Shown: positions 54,480 through 64,000 of the stretch, one piece after another | How the letters are laid out: each line of letters starts with the position of its first letter | Position numbering within the stretch: position 1 is the stretch's first letter | Assembly (NCBI RefSeq): GCF_027595985.1 | Contig: NC_073313.1 | Coordinates: 113,041,552-113,105,551, forward strand | Direction of reading: 5' to 3' | From: Sorex araneus | Taxonomy: Eukaryota; Chordata; Mammalia; Eulipotyphla; Soricidae | DNA: 64,000 nt | Notes under the pieces: model-generated | Told to the model about the DNA's origin: nothing | Database searches by the model: none | What the model saw: the letters and a program-made list of their open reading frames with translations, nothing else | Translations under genes and position numbers: made by a program

Positions 54480-57400
54480 AAATGTACAAGCACAACAAAC
54501 CCTTACAGAAAGATGGCACAAAATCCCATATAAACCTTGACTTTTAGTACAAATAATACTGGTAGACACAAGAATCGGAAAAGTCCAGTATAAAAGAATA
54601 CATCCTCCAATGCGTCACTAATGGCCTCACATAAGTCACAGAGGAGAACCTGAACCCAACATCCTGCTGCCTACAAGAAACACAAGATCTGAAAGGACAG
54701 AGCAAACAAAGACTCAAAGTCAAAGGATGGAAAACAATCCTTCAAGCAAACAACTCCCTCAAAAAAGCAGGGTCATCATACTAGTATTGGACAACATAGA
54801 TATCGGGTTGAAAATGTTTAGAAGGGACAACGAAAGTCATATTTTACTAATCCATGGATGTGTACAGCAGGAAGAAATCACACTCCTAAACGTATACACA
54901 CTAAAATTAAAAAAATTAAAAAACATATACACACCTAATAAGGGACCAGCTCAATACTTAAAACAACTCCTGACAGATTTTAAAGAGGACATTGCAAGCA
55001 ACATAATAGTAGTTGGAGACAGCAATACTGCCTTATCACCTCTAGGTAGATCAACAAGAATAAAACTCAGCAAGGAAACACTGGCCTTAAAGGAAAAAAA
55101 GAGGAGAGAGGTTAATAGATCTATGCAGGTCTTTGCATCCCCAAAAGAAAGAATACATATCCTTTTCCAAATGTATAACATTTTCCAAAATAGGCCACAA
55201 GCTGGGTCACAAAACATACCTCAATAGAATCTGGCGGATAAATATTTTATCAATTACCTTTTCAGACCACAATGCACTGAAAACAGAAGTTAACCACGCA
55301 CATATACAGAGAACCAAACCAAACACCTGGAAATTAAACAACTCAATGTTGAACAGCGCATTGGTCAAGAAGGAAATCAAGGAAAAAATCAAAAGATAAG
55401 CTGAAAACAAAAGATAACAAAGACACTAGTTACCAGAACCTACAGGATGCAGCTAAAGCTGTGTTAAGGAGAAAATTTATAGCTCCACAATGATTCCTCA
55501 GGAAGGTAGAAAGAGCCCACATAGATAACTTGACATCACAGTTCAAGATCTTAGAAAAGAACCAACAAAAGGAGCCCAACCCAGGCAGAAGGAAGGAAAT
55601 AACAGAGTTTAGGACAGAAATTAACCACATGGAAACCCAAAAAACAATCCGAAAGATGAATGAAACCAAGAGCTAATTCTTTTTTTATTTTTTTAAATTT
55701 ATTTATTTTTTAATTAGTGAGTCACAGTGAGGGTACAGTTACAGATTCACACATTTTCGTGCTTGCTTTTCCCTCATGCAATGTTTGAGAGCCCATCCCT
55801 CCACCAGTGTCCATCCATTCTCCACCACCAATGAACCCAGTATCCCTCCCACCCCCAGTCCCATCCCCCCACCCCACCCCGCCTCTGTGGCAGGGCATTC
55901 CAGTTTGTTCTCTCTCTCCTTTTGGGTGTTGTGGTTTGCAGTAAGGGTGCAGTAGTGGCCATCATATTCAGTCTCTAGTCTACTTTCAGCACACATCTCC
56001 CTTCCCAGGCGGGATCTCCAACCACATTTTACTTGGTGTTCCATTCTCTATCTGAGCTGCCATTTTCCCTAGCATGTGAGACAAGCTTCCAAGCCATGGA
56101 GCCAACCTCCTGGTATTATATACTACTATTTTGGGGTATTAGTCTCCTACTCTGTTATTTTATATTCCACAGATGAGTGCAATCTTTCTATGTATGTCCC
56201 TTTCTTCCTGGCTTATTTTGCTTAGCATGATACTTTCCATGTTGATACACTTATATGCAAAGTTCATGACTTCATCTTTTCTAACAGCTGCATAGTATTC
56301 CATTGTATAGATGTAACAAAGTTTCTTTAACCAGTCATCTATTCTTGGGCACTCGGGTTTTTTGCAGATTCTGGCTATTGTAAACAGTGCCGCGATGAAC
56401 ATATAAGTGCAGATGTAATTGCGACTATACTTTTTTGTTTCTCTGGGATATATTCCCAGCAGTGGTATTGCTGGATCAAATGGAAGCCAAGAGCTAATTC
56501 TTTGAGATAATAAACAAGATCGATAAACCACTAGTAAGACTCACAAAGAAAGAGAGAGAGAGAACCCTAATAAACCAAATCAGAAATGAAAAGGGGGACG
56601 TCACAACAGAAACCAGAAATTGAAGCTGTAATAAAGTCTTCCGAAAAACAAAAGCCCAGGTCAAGATGGATTCAATAGAGAATTCTTCCAAACACTTAAA
56701 GAGAACCTAGTGCCAGTTCTTATCAAACTTTTCCAGGAAAACGAAGAAACAGAAACTCTCCCAACCAGTTTCTATTAGGCTCATATCTCCCTAATACCAA
56801 AATCAAACAAAGACACCTCAAAATAAACAAATCTACAGGCCGATATCCCTGATGATGAGGGATGCAAAGATCCTCAACAAAATATTAGCAAATAGAATCC
56901 AACTAATCATCAAAAAGATCATACACTCCGACCAAGTAGGATTGATCCCATGGATGCAAGGATGATTTAAGATTTGAAATCAATCAGCATAATCCATCAT
57001 ATCAGCAAAAGAAAAGATAAAAACCATATGATCATATCAATAGATACAGAGAAAGCATTTGGCAAGATACAGTACTGTTTATGAGGAAAACTCTCACCAA
57101 AAATGGGTTTTCAAAGAACTTTCCTCAATATAGTCAAAGCCATCAACCACAAACCCATGGCAAGCATTAGCCTCAATGGGGAAAAACTAAGAGCCTTCCA
57201 TCTAAGATCTGTAACAAGAGAAGGATGCCAACTCTCACTACTTCTGTTCAATAGAGTACTGGAAGTACTTGCAATAGTGGCTAGGCAAGAAAAATATATC
57301 AAGAGCATCCAGATAAGAAATGAGGAAATCAAGCTGTCACTATTCACAGATGATATGATACTATATAGAGAGAATCCAAAAACCTCTACCAAGAAACTCA

Positions 57401-57780
57401 TAGAAACGAGTTTCTTTTGAAGAATATATTCTTCAAATATATTGATTTTATGTCCTGCTACTTTACTTGTATATCTGCATCAGGGAGATGCAGATAAAAA
57501 CAACAATGAGATATCATCTCACACCACAGATACTGGCCCACATCCACAAGAACAAAAGCAACTAGTGTTGGCGTGGATATCGGGAGAAAGGGACCCTCCT
57601 TCACTGCTGGTGGGAATGCTTATTGGTTCAGCTGTTTTGGAAAACAGTATGGATGCTTCTCAAAAAATTAGAAATTGAGCTTCCATTAGACCCAGCAATA
57701 CCACCTCTGGGAATATATCCCAGAGGTGCAAAAAAGTATAGTAGAAATGACATCTGCACCTATATGTTCATTGCAGCACT
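54480..57780 (+). mobile_element. Old L1 ORF2 (endonuclease to reverse transcriptase) with internal rearrangement
   Basis: Sense ORF2. The endonuclease region is near 54640-55290 (CLQETHxL-type word from tgcctacaagaaacacaaga; IIVVGDSNTALSPL, where a Asp-x-Asn motif is seen). The connector follows. The reverse transcriptase is at 57103-57420 (ASISLNGEKLRAFHLRSVTR; SLFTDDMILYRENPKT, where the usual FADD is FTDD with both aspartates present). At about 57418-57480 a short stretch is antisense ORF2, then a sense C-terminal piece (57500-57780) resumes. Broken frames. A minus-strand L1 is inserted at 55683-56484. Confidence 0.75.
55683..56484 (-). mobile_element. 5'-truncated L1, 3' end, minus strand
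   Basis: TSD ccaagagctaattct, near 55666-55680 and 56487-56501. Antisense poly(A) and 3'UTR (gagagcccatccctccacca, ccacccccagtcccatcccc), then a 123-codon ORF2 C-terminal frame (56531-56160; reverse strand [39 protein letters not shown]). Inserted into the sense L1 around it. Confidence 0.88.
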
Positions 57781-57784
57781 CAGG

Positions 57785-58135
57785 CAGAAAGGAAAATCTC
57801 ACTGCCCCAATTCCAAGAAAGCCCCAGAGTTCTCAGTCCACACCAGTCTAGCTGGAATGAGCCTGCAGTATCATAGTCTTTGGGAGAAGAGTTAGTAGAG
57901 CTGGACTGTTTCTCTGCTGACAAGATGGCAAATGTAGTTGGTTGGAATATGCTGTTTTCCAATAATGGGGAGGACATGGGAAAACTCACCTGCCCCATTT
58001 CAAGAATACCTCAGAATTTTCAGCCCATAGACTGGTCCCACCTGAGAAGATTTATATGTTAGTCATTGTTTTTGAGATTAGTTGTAGAGCTGAGCCATTT
58101 CTATGTCAGAGGTTACTGAGTATAACTGCCAGTGC
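57785..58135. repeat. Tandem repeat, period about 188 bp, nearly two units
   Basis: aaaatctcactgccccaatt at 57793 recurs as aaaactcacctgccccattt at 57981. The ctgacaagatggcaaat region (57918) recurs near 58108 as tgtcagagg. Moderately diverged between units. Adjacent to L1 segments on both sides. Resembles another set of 5'UTR-type monomers. Confidence 0.6.
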
Positions 58136-58144
58136 AGTTTTTTC

Positions 58145-58930
58145 TATATACTTTTATTTAAAGAACTGTGATTTACAAAATTATTGAAAGTTGAGTTTTA
58201 GTTATATAATATCTCAACACCAATCCTATCACCAGTGTCAAATTCCGTCCACTAGTGTTCCCATATTCCATCCCAACCCCCAAACTTTACAGGCACAATA
58301 CAAAAGGTTTTGCAACTTATATTTCACATTTTCAGTGTTGTTGAGTCTGTGTTTCAGATATATGGCTATATAACTCACCCATATCACCAGTGTAAGTGAA
58401 GCCCTGATTCTTGTTTACCTATTACTTCCAGTTCTCTTTTTCCCTTCTTTATTTCTTTTCTCCTCTGTACTCCTTTCTGAACCAAGGGTTAAAGGTCTAT
58501 ATTCTGTGGTTCTTCTTCTGGCTTTCTTCACTTAATATGATATCTTCCAATTCCAACCATGTTGCAGCAAATTGAAAGATTTCATTGTTTCTTGCAGCTT
58601 CCTAGTATTCCATTGTGTGTATATACTAAATTTTCATAATTCATTTATACTTTTGTTGAATGTCTAGGTTGATTTTATATTTTACCCATTGTACTGAATG
58701 AAGCAATCAATAATGGTGTGTATATTGTTCTTTGAATGAATGTTTTTATGTCCATTCATTATGAAAACTCAACAAAATATGGATGTAAGGAACCTTTCTC
58801 AAGATAATTATTGTCATCTATAAAATGCCCACAGCCAGTATCATCCTTCGTGGTGAAAAATTGAAAGAATTCCCGCTGAGATCAAGTACAAGGCAAGGAT
58901 GCCCACTCTCTTTAATATAATTTTTAACAG
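58145..58930 (-). mobile_element. Old L1 with 5' inversion
   Basis: 58145-58765 is antisense 3'UTR and late ORF2 of the older subfamily (ttgaaagttgagttttagtt; caccaatcctatcaccagtg; tgcagcttcctagtattcc). At about 58766 the orientation flips: 58766-58930 is sense ORF2 reverse transcriptase (atcatccttcgtggtgaaaa, aggcaaggatgcccactctc). A more 5' part of the element in inverted orientation on the 5' side is the twin-priming signature. Confidence 0.75.
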
Positions 58931-59065
58931 GAGCAACCAATTTCCTTGGAGGAAGAGATGATTATAGGACTCAGAAATACGTAAAATGTGCCTGGAGATG
59001 CTTAGTGAGGATATGTCAAAGGAGAAGAAGAAAGAGTTTCTGATGTCAATGACAATGCGAGCATA

Positions 59066-59067
<2 letters not shown>

Positions 59068-59101
<34 letters not shown>
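59068..59101. repeat. (TA)n microsatellite
   Basis: About 17 uninterrupted TA units directly abutting the next SINE. Confidence 0.95.
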
Positions 59102-59104
<3 letters not shown>

Positions 59105-59357
59105 TGTGTCACTGTATCACTCTCATCCCATTGCTCATCGATTTGCTCGAATGGGCACCAGTAATGTCTGCATTGTGAGACTTGTTGTTAATGTTTTTGG
59201 CATATCTAATACGCCACGGGTACCTTGCCAGGCTCTAACGTGCAGGCCAAATACTCTCAGTAGTTTGCCCGGCTCTCCAAGAGGGGCGGAGGAATCGAAT
59301 CTGGGTGGGACGAGTGCAAGGTGAAAACCCTACCCACTGTGCTATCGCTCCAGCGCA
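59101..59357 (-). mobile_element. Chimeric tRNA-RTE SINE, minus strand
   Basis: Tail (tcactgtgtcactgtatcac), RTE 3' module (gctcatcgatttgctcgaat), RTE 5' module (catatctaatacgccacggg, ccaggctctaacgtgcaggc) and head (gtgctatcgctccagc) are all present. TA-rich sequence lies on both sides, so the TSD is hidden in the microsatellite. Confidence 0.85.
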
Positions 59358-59814
59358 TTATATATATATATGTACATATATATAATTATAACCAAAATTT
59401 TAAAATATTTTCTGAACAATAAGAACAGTGCCATCATTTATTGGTTCTATTTCTTTTCTTTATCATTCAGATATTTTATTTCTTCTTGCATCTACTTAGG
59501 TTACTTGTGTCTTTTTAGAAACTTGTCCCTATTCTTTTAATGTTTAAATGTTCTCTAATTTCTGACATGGTATTCCCTTAGAATCATGTTTATTTATCTA
59601 TGTTGGTAACAATTTCACCTAATTGATTCCTAGTTATAGTAACTGACTCTAATTAATACAGGTAAATACTTGTGCGTCATTTTTTAAATTTTATTAGTGA
59701 ATAACCGTAAGACTTGTTCATTATTTTATTGATGTTTCTAAGAGAGTAACTTTTAGTATGCTGATTATGCCTGCTCTTCATCTTTTCTTAATTTAATTTA
59801 CCTTACTCTTTTTA

Positions 59815-60212
59815 TTATTTTTTATTTAATCAGAGATAAAGTTACAAGCTTTCATGTTTGAGTTTCAATCATACAATGATCAAACACGCATCCCTCCACC
59901 AGTGCACAATCTCCACCACCAATATCACCAGTATACCCCTCCCTTTCCAGTCCTCCCCCTGCCTCCATGGCAGACAATTTCCCCCATACTCTCTCTCTAC
60001 TTTGGGGCATTATGGTTTACAATACAGATACTGATAGGTTATCATGTTTAGTCTTTTATCTACTTTCAGCAAACATCTCCCATCCTGAATGATTCCCCAA
60101 TCTTCATTGTCTTAGTGATTCCTTCTCTACTCCAGCTGCTTTCTCCCCAATCTCATGAGACAGCCTTTAAAGTATGGGGCAATATTCCTGGCCCTAGTCT
60201 CTACTGTTCCTC
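59815..60212 (-). mobile_element. 5'-truncated L1 3' end, minus strand
   Basis: Antisense 3'UTR: acaagctttcatgtttgagt, ccctccaccagtgcacaatc, ttcccccatactctctctct, caaacatctcccatcctga. Weak TSD (atttaccttactcttt left; atttaacttactcttaa right). Confidence 0.8.
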
Positions 60213-60319
60213 GTCATTTAACTTACTCTTAATTTCAGTTGTGTTTTGCTTACTTTGGTTTAGTTTTCTCTTCTTTTCTGTATATTGTAAGTGGAATAAT
60301 GAGGTATTCATCCAAATAG

Positions 60320-61262
60320 TTATACATCCAAAGAACAAAACCAACCGCTGCTGGAGAGGATGAGGGGAGAAAGGGACCCTTCTACACTGCTGGTGGGAAT
60401 GCTGACTGGTTCAGCCCTTCTGGAAAACAATATGGATGCTTCTCAGAAAATTAGATATTGAGCTCTCATTTGACCCAGCAATACCACTACTGGGAGTATA
60501 TCCCAGAGAAACAAAAAAGTATAGTCGAAATGACATCTGCATTTGTATGTTCATAGCGGCACTGTTTACAATAGCCAGAATCTGGAAAAAACCCACGTGC
60601 TTAAGAACAGATGACTGGTTAAAGAAACTTTGGTACATCTATACAATGGAATACTATGCAGCCATTAGAAAAGATGAAGTCATGAACTTTGAATATAAGT
60701 GGATCAACATGGAAAGTATCATGCTAAACAAAATAAGCCAGAAAGAAAGCGACAGACATAGAAAGATTACACTCATCTGTGGAATATAAAATAACAGAGT
60801 AGGAGACTAATACCCAAAAATAGTAGTATACAGTACCAGGAGGTTGGCTCCATGGCTTGGAAGCTTGTCTCACATGCTAAGGAAAAAGGCAGCTCAGATA
60901 GAGAAGGGAACACCAAGTAAAATGTGGTTGGAGATCCCGCCCGGGAAGGGAGATGTGTGCTGAAAGTAGACTAGAGACTGAACACAATGGCCACTCAATA
61001 CCCCTATTGCAAACCACAATACCCAATTGGAGAGAGAGAGATCAAAAGGGAGTACCCTGCCACAGAGGCAGGGTAGGTTGAGGGTGAGATGGGATTAGGG
61101 GGGAGGGATACTGGGTTTATTGGTGATGGAGAACGGGCACTGGTGGAGGGATGTGTTTGTGAACATTGTATGAGGGAAAAACAAGTTCAAACATGTGTGA
61201 ATCTGTATCTGTAACCTCATGGTGATTCACTAATTAAAGAATAAAATGAATTTTTAAAAAAA
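60320..61262 (+). mobile_element. 5'-truncated L1, young subfamily
   Basis: Sense 3' end with a 117-codon open ORF2 C-terminus (60436-60789: MLLRKLDIELSFDPAIPLLG, FIAALFTIARIWKKPTCLRT, MEYYAAIRKDEVMNFEYKWI, ending ITLICGI at the natural stop). The 3'UTR and an A-rich tail follow to about 61262. The uninterrupted frame suggests a young insertion. Lacks endonuclease and reverse transcriptase, so inert. Confidence 0.85.
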
Positions 61263-61280
61263 GACAATTTCATGATTTTT

Positions 61281-62513
61281 TAAAATTTTATTTTATTGAA
61301 TCACCATGTGGAAAGTTACAAAGTTCTCAGGCTTATGTCTCAGTTATACAATACTCAAACACCCATCCCTTCACCAGTGCCCATATTCCACCACCAAAGA
61401 CCCCAGTATACCTCCGAATCCCCACACCTCCACCCCCCATCCCCGCCTGCTTACTTGATAAATTTCACTTCATTTTCACTTTACTTTGATTACATTCCAT
61501 ATTTCAACACAACATTCACTATTGTTGGAGTTTTCCCCCAAGAAAGACAGCCCTACTGCCAATGCAGCATTTGATAATTAGTTTTCCATTGCTGAGACTG
61601 GAGAGATATGAAGTCCCAATGTTTCAATTACATAGAATATTTCCCCCCTCCTTCCAAGTTCATGCCTGCTTAATGAATAGTCCTCATATTATGGCTGACA
61701 CCACGCTGCCCGACGAGAAAAAAAAGGATATTTCCAGTCCTCGGCCAGCATGGGGCTATGGCTTAGTTCAGTCTACAGACATGTTTGTAAGTAGTTTCTG
61801 GAACCAGAAGTAGTCTAGTTAGGCTCCGGATTCTGGTTGATCAGCAGCATTGTAGCCGCACAAAAGTGTGGCCACCCGGGTCGAATCTCGGCAGAGCATG
61901 GGCTGGTATCGGCCCGAGACTGCCCAAGCATCCCGCTGTTCCAAGTACATAATTTTTCCTCCTCCCATTCCCGTGCCTCTAGTTCATGCTTAATAGACCT
62001 CATAATATGGTGGACGCCACACCACGTTTCTCCCAGAAAAGGGAAAAGAACCGAGAAAGAAGGAAATTTCCTCACCCCTGCTGGCGTGGGGCTTTGGCTT
62101 AGTTCACAGTCTAGAGAATTAGCTGCTACTTTGATTACCTTCAATATTTCAACAAAAAACTCAGTACTATTGTTTGGAGTTTCCCCCCATAGTCAGACCT
62201 GCTAAAAAGGAACCTTTTCACATTGCTGACAATCAAGAGATATTAGGTCACGCGGCCGCGACAGCGGCTGTGCGGTTTTGAACTTCTATATGAAGTTCAG
62301 GGAAAATTCTGCCGGCAATTGCATCACTGCAATCCTTTACTTCCCTTTTGTGGTTCTCATATGATGGAGAAACCTGGAGAGAAAAACCTGCCACGCTGGT
62401 GGTTCATGGGCCAGTAGCTCCGATCACACAGTCTGGAGGCATTTTGGGGGAGCTGCTTGTGTCCAAAGTAGTTTAGTTGCCTCCGGGGTCGAGCTCGTGT
62501 GGCAGCAGAAAGG
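61281..62513 (-). mobile_element. ORF-less L1-mobilised element (family B), long copy, minus strand
   Basis: TSD aatttcatgattttt at 61266-61280 and 62514-62528, identical. 1.23 kb, twice the size of the other two copies. The added 5' part contains diverged internal repeats: cagcatggggctatggctta (61746) versus ctggcgtggggctttggctt (about 62080), and tactattgttggagtttcccc-like words at about 61518 and 62165. CpG-rich patches include gcggccgcgacagcgg at about 62252. No ORF1- or ORF2-like frame. Most complete member seen. Confidence 0.85.
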
Positions 62514-63117
62514 AATTTCATGATTTTTAACATATGAATTTATATCTGAATTTCATGCTAAGCACTTTTTAGCCTGCACCACGAATTAATTATATTTAAT
62601 TTTATAATATAATTATATTAATACTTATAAAATCAAATATAATCATAATTAATTCATTATACTTGATTTTATATTTATGTATCTCAAATTACTCTGCCTT
62701 CCTCTATGCCTTCCTTTATTCCATTGTTCTATTAAAATTGCTTAGTTTTCATATATATTTCCCAATTTTTATTTTAATTGTTTTCTAATTCCACTACATT
62801 ACACTCAGATAATATACTTTATTTTATTTAAATTCATTTATTAGTTTGCTTTATAACCTAGAAAATAATACATTCTGGAGAGTAGTCCATGTACCCTTAT
62901 AAAATATGTATCCTGCTACTATCATATAAATTATAAATTATTCTATAGATGTTAAATCTAGTTGGCTTATATTATTGCTTAAGTTGTATTTCCTGGTTGG
63001 TGTTCTGCCTAATTTCTCTATACATTTTGGTAATTAGATTATTATTATTTTTGAGTGTCACTGCTACCATTGACTTACCTTTTACTATAAAATTTAATTT
63101 TCCCATTTATTGATGAG

Positions 63118-63225
63118 GTGGAGCAACTGAGAAATAGTGGTTCTCAAGGACTATTTTTGGTGCAATATTTGGGGGTTGCTCCTGGAGTTACAAGAATCGA
63201 ATACAGGCCCTTTATCTGTTTGGTA
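63118..63225 (-). mobile_element. Old SOR-type SINE fragment
   Basis: Antisense body only: tggttctcaaggactatttt, gggggttgctcctggagtta, caagaatcgaatacagg. No tail or TSD seen. Confidence 0.5.
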
Positions 63226-63438
63226 TTCAGGTATGTTTGAAAAGGGAATTAATAATGTTTAAGAATAATTAATAATGTGTTCTCATTCTAACACCTTAGA
63301 TGCTTTCTTCAACAGCTTTTCTTCATTCTTATCATGAGAAACATTTATCTTGGTATAAAAATCCCTTCTCTAGAGCTGTGAAAACCCCTCCACTCTGGAT
63401 CTGTGTGAGCAACTTTCCACTCGGATGAGCTATGAGGG

Positions 63439-64000
63439 ATTACACATTAAGGGATGTTCGCAGGCTCTCCGGGCAGCTCTCTCTCTCGCTGTCCTCGTTC
63501 AGTGCTCTGGGGCTGTTTCCTCACCCTAGATGGCTGTTGCCTTCGATGGACTAAGGAAGAACGAGGGCCAAGCTGGTTGCTGATTAGATGCAGTTTATTC
63601 AATCTCTCATCTTTCCCAGCTCCCTCTCTAACTTGCTCTACAATGCTCTCTGTGTCTCCTCTCCAATCTCCCCCAGCCACTCTTACTCTCAGCTCTTATC
63701 CTTCTCTCTAATCGAAGCCTTCTCCTCTAACTCTGTCTCTTCTCTTTGTCTCTGTCTCTGTCTCTACCTCAATCTTCCTCGAACTCTCTGTTTCAATTAA
63801 TCTATTCCTCTTTCTGTCCCTCTCTGTATCTGCTTCTCTCTTCCCCCTATCTCTTCCTACAGCCACTGTTTTTCTTCTCTCTCACCACGCCCTCCCAACC
63901 ATGCCTTCCCCATGGGAAGCACAATCAAAATGTTTTTCCAGTCTTCCCGACCACCTGCATCCCCCAAGGTCATAACAGCCCTTCTGGTGTGTTTCTCCTC
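63439..64000 (-). mobile_element. LTR of the same family as 27650-28478, running off the window
   Basis: Reverse strand shows, in order from the window end, a ggagaaacacaccagaaggg word, a purine-rich stretch, a polyadenylation signal (ttgaataaac, about 63595), aatcagcaaccagcttggcc and a gcccggagagcctgcgaac end. The same order occurs at 28060-28460. Adjacent sequence on the left is not retroviral. Whether it is solo cannot be decided because the 5' end is outside. Confidence 0.65.

Larger units (their letters stand above)
59390..63115 (-). mobile_element. Ancient L1 ORF2 endonuclease region, minus strand, split
   Basis: Segments 59390-59815, 60213-60315 and 62530-63115 are collinear antisense words of an old mammalian L1 ORF2. 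Examples: atgtatcctgctactatcat near 62909; agatgttaaatctagttggc near 62948; ttctgcctaatttctc near 63003; ttttgcttactttggtttag near 60245. Later insertions (truncated L1 at 59815-60212, L1 at about 60320-61262, family B at 61281-62513) lie between. Too decayed for any frame. Confidence 0.55.

Overview
This window looks like gene-poor nuclear DNA of a shrew (Soricidae, most likely Sorex). The diagnosis rests on the repeats. Several near-intact copies of a tRNA-derived SINE carry the shrew SOR-type head (A box TAGCACAGCGGG, B box GGTTCGATTCC). There are many LINE-1 copies of mammalian type. There is also an RTE-clade LINE whose encoded protein looks strikingly like nematode RTE proteins. I recall a published RTE1 element of Sorex araneus proposed to have moved horizontally between nematodes and shrews, and these copies fit that description. 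I found no convincing host protein-coding exon, rRNA, functional tRNA or CRISPR. Almost every open frame here is a fragment of a transposon or a chance frame.

Layout. 0-3.3 kb: an old minus-strand L1 riddled with younger insertions. 3.3-12 kb: AT-rich old DNA with an ancient L1, an RTE endonuclease fragment, three younger SINEs and a large AAAG microsatellite. 12-18.3 kb: stacked minus-strand L1s, an ORF-less L1-mobilised element with perfect target-site duplications (TSDs), and tandem promoter-like monomers. 18-27 kb: sparse old SINEs, an RTE deletion derivative and a 5'-truncated L1 with clear TSDs. 27.6-30 kb: a solo LTR-like element, a second ORF-less element and a 312-bp tandem pair. 32-39 kb: an RTE derivative and a SINE inserted at the same target, monomer tandems, and a near full-length but broken RTE (35.26-38.60 kb). 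39.4-43.2 kb: SOR SINEs, truncated L1s and an unexplained GC-rich segment. 43.3-54.4 kb: a second near full-length RTE on the minus strand, split by an 8-kb class II (betaretrovirus-like) endogenous retrovirus. 54.5-64 kb: broken L1s, a 188-bp tandem repeat, a 1.2-kb ORF-less element and a second LTR of the 27.7-kb family running off the end.

The notable biology is a retrotransposon ecosystem. The RTE appears to have spawned at least three classes of internally deleted, ORF-less derivatives. All keep the same RTE 3' end but have different deletion junctions, and the most abundant class has captured the SOR tRNA promoter head to become a chimeric tRNA-RTE5'-RTE3' SINE. A parallel ORF-less family appears to parasitise L1. 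The nested order RTE, then ERV, then SOR SINEs inside pol (one splitting the YMDD region) gives an unusually readable insertion history.
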